A DNA stretch of 64,000 nucleotides from contig MNCI01019015.1 in NCBI GenBank assembly GCA_015680685.1, positions 27,316-91,315 of the forward strand, written 5' to 3'. The notes below the pieces were generated by a model. That model searched no databases and was not told the DNA's origin. It saw nothing but the letters and a program-made list of their open reading frames with translations. Source of the DNA: Gnetum montanum (taxonomy: Eukaryota > Streptophyta > Gnetopsida > Gnetales > Gnetaceae). Each line of letters starts with the position of its first letter. Position 1 is the stretch's first letter. This document shows, piece after piece, positions 61,201 through 64,000 of the stretch. The position numbers were made by a program, and so were the translations under genes.

Positions 61201-63492
61201 GAAGAACATTATAAAGAATCACTTATTGATTAAAAACACACCCCACATGACTATCTAAAAAGTATTTATTCACTAACAATAGCTCATCCTTTATAGAAAG
61301 ATCATATTTACCAATTAAACAATAAAGCCATAAAAATTAGCTGCACTTCTATAACAGTTCTACTCTCACAAATATCCAATTTGAACACAATGCTTTCACA
61401 GACCTTTCCATGCTTGAATTTACATTAATGGACTGGATTTGTTGATTTCTGTACTTCATTGGGAATGGTTGGAAGACTTTAAAAATTTGGCCAGTTGATA
61501 ATATATTTAACATAATGTTGATTGCAAAATAAAAAATTTCTGCTGGAAAATGGCTGTGGCCCAACTAGTTTTTTTTACCTTCATGGTTAATTCCTCTCTG
61601 CTTCTTTTCATCTTATGTTAATGATAAATATATAAATGCCTACTTGTAAAGCTTGGTTGTGTACATGGTGCATATGTTATAATAATTCTTCGTGTTTATT
61701 CCGGGTAACATGGCTTGTCCTTGTGGGATACATCTGTTCAGCTTACTATAATGTGAATATAGAACACCGATGTTGTCTTTGTTGCTTATGCATTTCTTTA
61801 ACTTATGTTTTATAGTATACCTTAGCAACAACTAATTTAATCTCATTTACTTTAGGACAAAGCAGAAAAGCTGCAAAAGCAACTTGATGCATTTAGTTTT
61901 GGGAATAAGAAAAGAGGGCGTAGGGAGACGTCTACCCAATTGGTTCTAGCTTCAAGTGCACATACCTGTGATATAAGTTCAAGTAGAATAGATGAAAAAG
62001 CATTTTCACAAACAGAACATCCATCAGGTAGATATTTCAATTCAAAACTTTATTAAAAGTTACTCTTTTATGGATGTTGGAGAGTGATACTTTACCCTTG
62101 TAATTTCTCTTTAAACAACAAATTGAATTTTATATTTTTTTTAATGTTAGTTTGTGTTTTGAAAGTTAAAGACGTGCTACAATATTCTTTCCTTTCTATA
62201 TAATCAACTAAAGTCGTACACAATCAATGGAGATTGTGCATGATAATAGATATTGTGTGTGCATTTTGTGATATATTGACCTAGGATGATGATGATGATT
62301 TTGTAATATATTGACTTAATTATATAAAAACATTGATACATACCAACTTATTTTTCTCTCTACATGATATGCATTTATGTGACAATGTGTATTATTTAGT
62401 AATGTGTAGTATAGAGTTATGGTTATCATGTTGAAAGTTACTGCTGGCAATTCCTGATATATGATTTTACTGAAAGGACTTAAGGCCAACTAGGAACATG
62501 CAATTTTATTTTGAACTCCCAGCCTACTTTTGATTTGGGTTGGTAGGTTAGGTAACACAGAGAAGTTCATATTTACAATAATAGATGGCTCGTTAAAGAT
62601 TAAAACATTTGGTTTTTTAAGACTTTATTTCTTGTCTAGAGTTTTAGCATAGTTTTTAAATTGTAAGACATTGATAAGTGTTAGAATCTTACCAATGAAG
62701 GTATTTTTGGGCACTAATATAAAACATTATGATTTTTTTAAAAAAACCACCGGCCAAAATCTTGTTTATGAGTAAGACATCTAATATAATGTTTTTTTCT
62801 TAAAAGATGTCACACTGACATTTTTAAGTTGATAAAATTCCATTGATGACTGATTATGGTGAAAAAAGCTTTTAAACTTATTGAGGCAGGAGGGGTGAGA
62901 AACCAACTTGTAGAGATTACAAACCTGAGAGTTAAAAATAGGGAATAAAATTTCATTTATTTATTTATGTTTACAAAGTGTGGGTGAACATTAGCTTAAT
63001 TGTTAGCTTATTGTACTTATAATTGTTAGGTTGAAAGGCAAATCCAGATGTGCCACTAGGGGGACAACAAAAGATACATCTAGGTTACTGTCAGGTGGAA
63101 AATCTGCCTTAAAAACCATTATGAACTTGCCTGCCTACCCTACTGGTTCATCCAAAGTCAATGTGATCATTAAGGTGCTGATAACATGATGCTGATGGTG
63201 TGGAGTGCTTTATTTTTTAGTTTTGTAGGTATTCAACTTCATATATATATTTATATTCTATTCCAACTTCATTAAATCATCATCATCATCTTATCCTTGT
63301 CATGACAAAGTGGCTGAATGAACAATAAGGATATTAGGTTTAGGTGTCCTTCCTCATAACCCCAATTTTTGATATTTTATTAAATCTAAAAGAAATTGTA
63401 TTTAAAAGTGAATTGTATGGAATTCACAAAGCATCCTTTGTACAGGTGATACTAGAAATGTAATTGCTAGGATGAACAGTACAAATGGATGA
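43210..63492 (+). CDS. PAXX-like protein of the XRCC4/XLF superfamily (predicted, seven exons)
   Basis: Proposed exons: 43,210-43,407; 44,995-45,115; 46,966-47,115; 47,982-48,028; 48,347-48,463; 61,856-62,027; 63,446-63,492. Phases agree and total 852 nt (283 residues). The pattern fits the XRCC4-superfamily head: strand VFLPFLYFVHTL (26-37), GLRIQVTDFHANTW (41-54; TD...W is a superfamily hallmark), helical SWNDFVSYLRAAF (75-87), strand RISLVLENV, then a coiled-coil-like helix crossing exons 3-4 and a basic NKKRGRR patch (possible NLS). Human PAXX (about 204 residues) helps Ku-dependent end joining; the role here is inferred. Exon 3 lacks a GT donor, and read-through stops at TAG 47,118. Exon 7 and its TGA are tentative. 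ATG 43,210 is chosen because the VTD...W frame begins there; an out-of-frame ATG lies at 43,136. Confidence 0.55.
43985..44665 (+). mobile_element. RTE-type LINE 3' fragment in intron 1
   Basis: Translation gives the thumb/C-terminal RT region of plant RTE LINEs: FCHLGSMFKSDGKIDKDI, RIEAGLSKWKQASGILCNKR, LKGKFYRTMMKL and, after stops, EMQMHRWMLNV and QRKIKKTWKE. A GATGGTGATGGTGATGAAGA tail is typical of these elements. It is 5'-truncated and not functional. Confidence 0.85.
45116..46965 (+). other. Intron 2 of the PAXX-like gene
   Basis: Donor CCAAG|GTATG, acceptor GTAG|GTGCT. AT-rich; I see no element or gene inside it. The 103-codon frame at 45,800 has no recognisable features. Confidence 0.5.
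49216..49286. repeat. CAT-repeat tail of an RTE-like element, split by the LARD
   Basis: CATCATCATCATCATCCTC, then CAACTACATGGGATAGGCTATATG, continues after the LARD as AGTTCTTTTACACCGTTCAC. Joining the two flanks recreates a sequence style common at plant RTE ends, so the LARD landed in an older repeat. Confidence 0.5.
49292..49877 (+). repeat. LARD 5' LTR
   Basis: 586 bp, TG...TA (terminal CA decayed). Followed after GA by a perfect TGGTATCAGAGC primer site. Confidence 0.93.
55222..55805 (+). repeat. LARD 3' LTR
   Basis: 584 bp, TGTGAGAG...TTACA, directly after the polypurine tract. Confidence 0.93.
56700..59110 (-). mobile_element. Degenerate LINE with ORF1, endonuclease and RT traces
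   Basis: Read on the minus strand from about 59,100: a helical, Lys/Gln/Glu-rich ORF1-like stretch (KSKLQEIAIQLKGLFEKQKA), then endonuclease traces (LINLNGIQKFPSNSRFTF at about 57,850) and RT. RT shows LFDIFIDEL, a decayed catalytic box FANDVVLPANSE near 57,010-57,045 (normally F/Y-A-D-D) and VNVDKTKALNFG with IVDTYQYLGVKC at 56,800-56,930. Stops and shifts occur throughout. It lies antisense to the host gene. Confidence 0.75.
59116..59300 (+). repeat. Short imperfect repeats (CCTTTGCAAAGCTT words)
   Basis: Variants of CCTTTGCAAAGCTTTGGAAAA and CTTTGCACAGCCTTCGAAAAC recur several times over about 130 bases. The open frame here is a by-product of the repeat. Confidence 0.5.
59300..59680 (-). 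mobile_element. RTE-type LINE 3' fragment
   Basis: The minus-strand translation shows LKGKFYIIVIRPMIFCGVEC, MCMLRWMLDVTKKDRINSII, SFLRWFSHVLRKQ and RGRPKHTWF, the usual C-terminal signature of plant RTE RT. In-frame stops mark it as dead. Confidence 0.85.
60460..61278 (-). mobile_element. Copia 5' remnant (LTR, primer site, start of gag)
   Basis: On the minus strand a probable LTR (about 61,278-60,835, ending ...CCAACA) is followed by the primer site TGGTATCAAAGAG (60,831-60,819). About 270 bases on comes a gag start, MALVQKFNGNFYSLWKMKVV, from ATG 60,546. The frame breaks within 40 codons and the rest of the element is missing. The outer LTR end is a guess. Confidence 0.6.
62028..63445 (+). 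other. Intron 6 of the PAXX-like gene (tentative)
   Basis: Donor TCAG|GTAGAT is good. The proposed acceptor TTGTACAG|GTGAT gives a phase-1 join. Contains a GATGATGATGATGAT run near 62,285 and a CATCATCATCATC run near 63,276, otherwise nothing recognised. Confidence 0.4.
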
Positions 63493-63599
63493 AAGCACCC
63501 GAAAAACCATGATGTACCTTGGTAATTTTCTTTTAAAGTCCGCTAGTGACCTTGTTTAAATTGATCAGTCATTCAAAGCAATGCTTTGGTACAAGGATG

Positions 63600-63880
63600 T
63601 TGTTTATAAGGGTATGACCATTCCTTGTGCCCTGAGAGCGCTCTCACTAGTTTGTGCTGGCTCTTGAAGCATCAGCATAAGTTCTCTTTTGTCATTCACC
63701 TTTAGTAAGAGGTAGATCCCTATTTATTTGCAACTTCTTCATATAATTTTCAATCTTTTTTCCCATGTCTTTTTTGGTTTTCCTTTTGGTGGCTTTCTTG
63801 AAAATGTAATGTGGGCAAACTTGCTTGATAGGCTTATTATCTGACCTTTCTTGGACATGGTATTCTAACTTCATTAAATG
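63600..63880 (-). mobile_element. RTE-type LINE extreme 3' fragment
   Basis: On the minus strand KKDMGKKIENYMKKLQINRD then QKRTYADA matches the equivalent end of the intron-1 RTE fragment (KKTWKE...KRTYAAD with shifts). It is too short to say more. Confidence 0.6.
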
Positions 63881-64000
63881 TTATTGAAAAAAATAAAAAA
63901 ACAAATTACAGTGAAAGTTGTCCAACATTGTGAGGCTAGGATTGCCAAATCTTCAGTGGGTTTCTGAACAACAGCAAGAGAATGAAAGTTACACATGGAA

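Larger units (their letters stand above)
48464..61855 (+). other. 13.4-kb intron 5 filled with transposable elements
   Basis: Donor ATA|GTAAAT and acceptor TTTAG|GACAA keep phase 0. It contains a complete LARD-like LTR element, an antisense LINE, an RTE fragment and a copia remnant. Stretches with nothing recognisable are 48,464-49,215, 55,811-56,700, 59,690-60,460 and 61,280-61,855. A further exon hidden in it cannot be excluded. Confidence 0.5.

Overview
The window is nuclear DNA from a seed plant. Long TE-filled introns, old nested LTR retrotransposons and RTE-type LINE fragments point to a large genome, and I infer a gymnosperm (conifer-like). That lineage call rests on architecture alone. 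No bacterial, organellar or rRNA sequence was recognised. One 533-base N gap and five single-N joins show that this is draft assembly.

Layout. (1) 1-20,573: an old Ty1/copia element (C1, + strand) holds two nested Ty3/gypsy insertions, G1 (574-9,733) with decayed gag and pol, and G2 (13,571-19,019) with gag only. Near-perfect 5-bp target duplications frame both, and the copia reading frame resumes across them. (2) 20,589-24,432: a subfamily-XII-type LRR receptor kinase pseudogene whose start codon lies 15 bases beyond the C1 3' LTR. (3) 24,433-26,707: AT-rich spacer with a tRNA-Thr-like sequence and a tandem duplication. (4) 26,713-42,302: gag-only gypsy elements G3 and G4 (- strand), each with an exact 5-bp duplication, flanking a second copia remnant (C2). 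(5) 43,210 to about 63,492: a spliced plant gene whose predicted protein resembles the XRCC4/XLF/PAXX DNA-repair superfamily, best matching PAXX in layout. Its introns hold RTE fragments, a complete 6.5-kb coding-poor LTR element (49,292-55,805), a degenerate antisense LINE and a copia remnant.

G1-G4 form one family: same LTR termini, tRNA-Asp-type primer site, Gag with an unusual zinc knuckle, and the same sequence before the polypurine tract. G1 has pol; G2-G4 do not, so they probably relied on a G1-like helper. All four carry GATATC palindromes at 14-bp spacing close to the TATA box in U3. G3 and G4 also carry an accessory reading frame, preceded exactly by a splice-acceptor-like AG, that I do not recognise.

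Most attractive for follow-up: the PAXX-like gene with a non-canonical splice donor and a 13.4-kb intron, the 14-bp GATATC arrays, and the spliced-looking accessory ORF of the pol-less gypsy family. Nearly all retroelement frames are broken, and many of the stops read as C-to-T or G-to-A changes.
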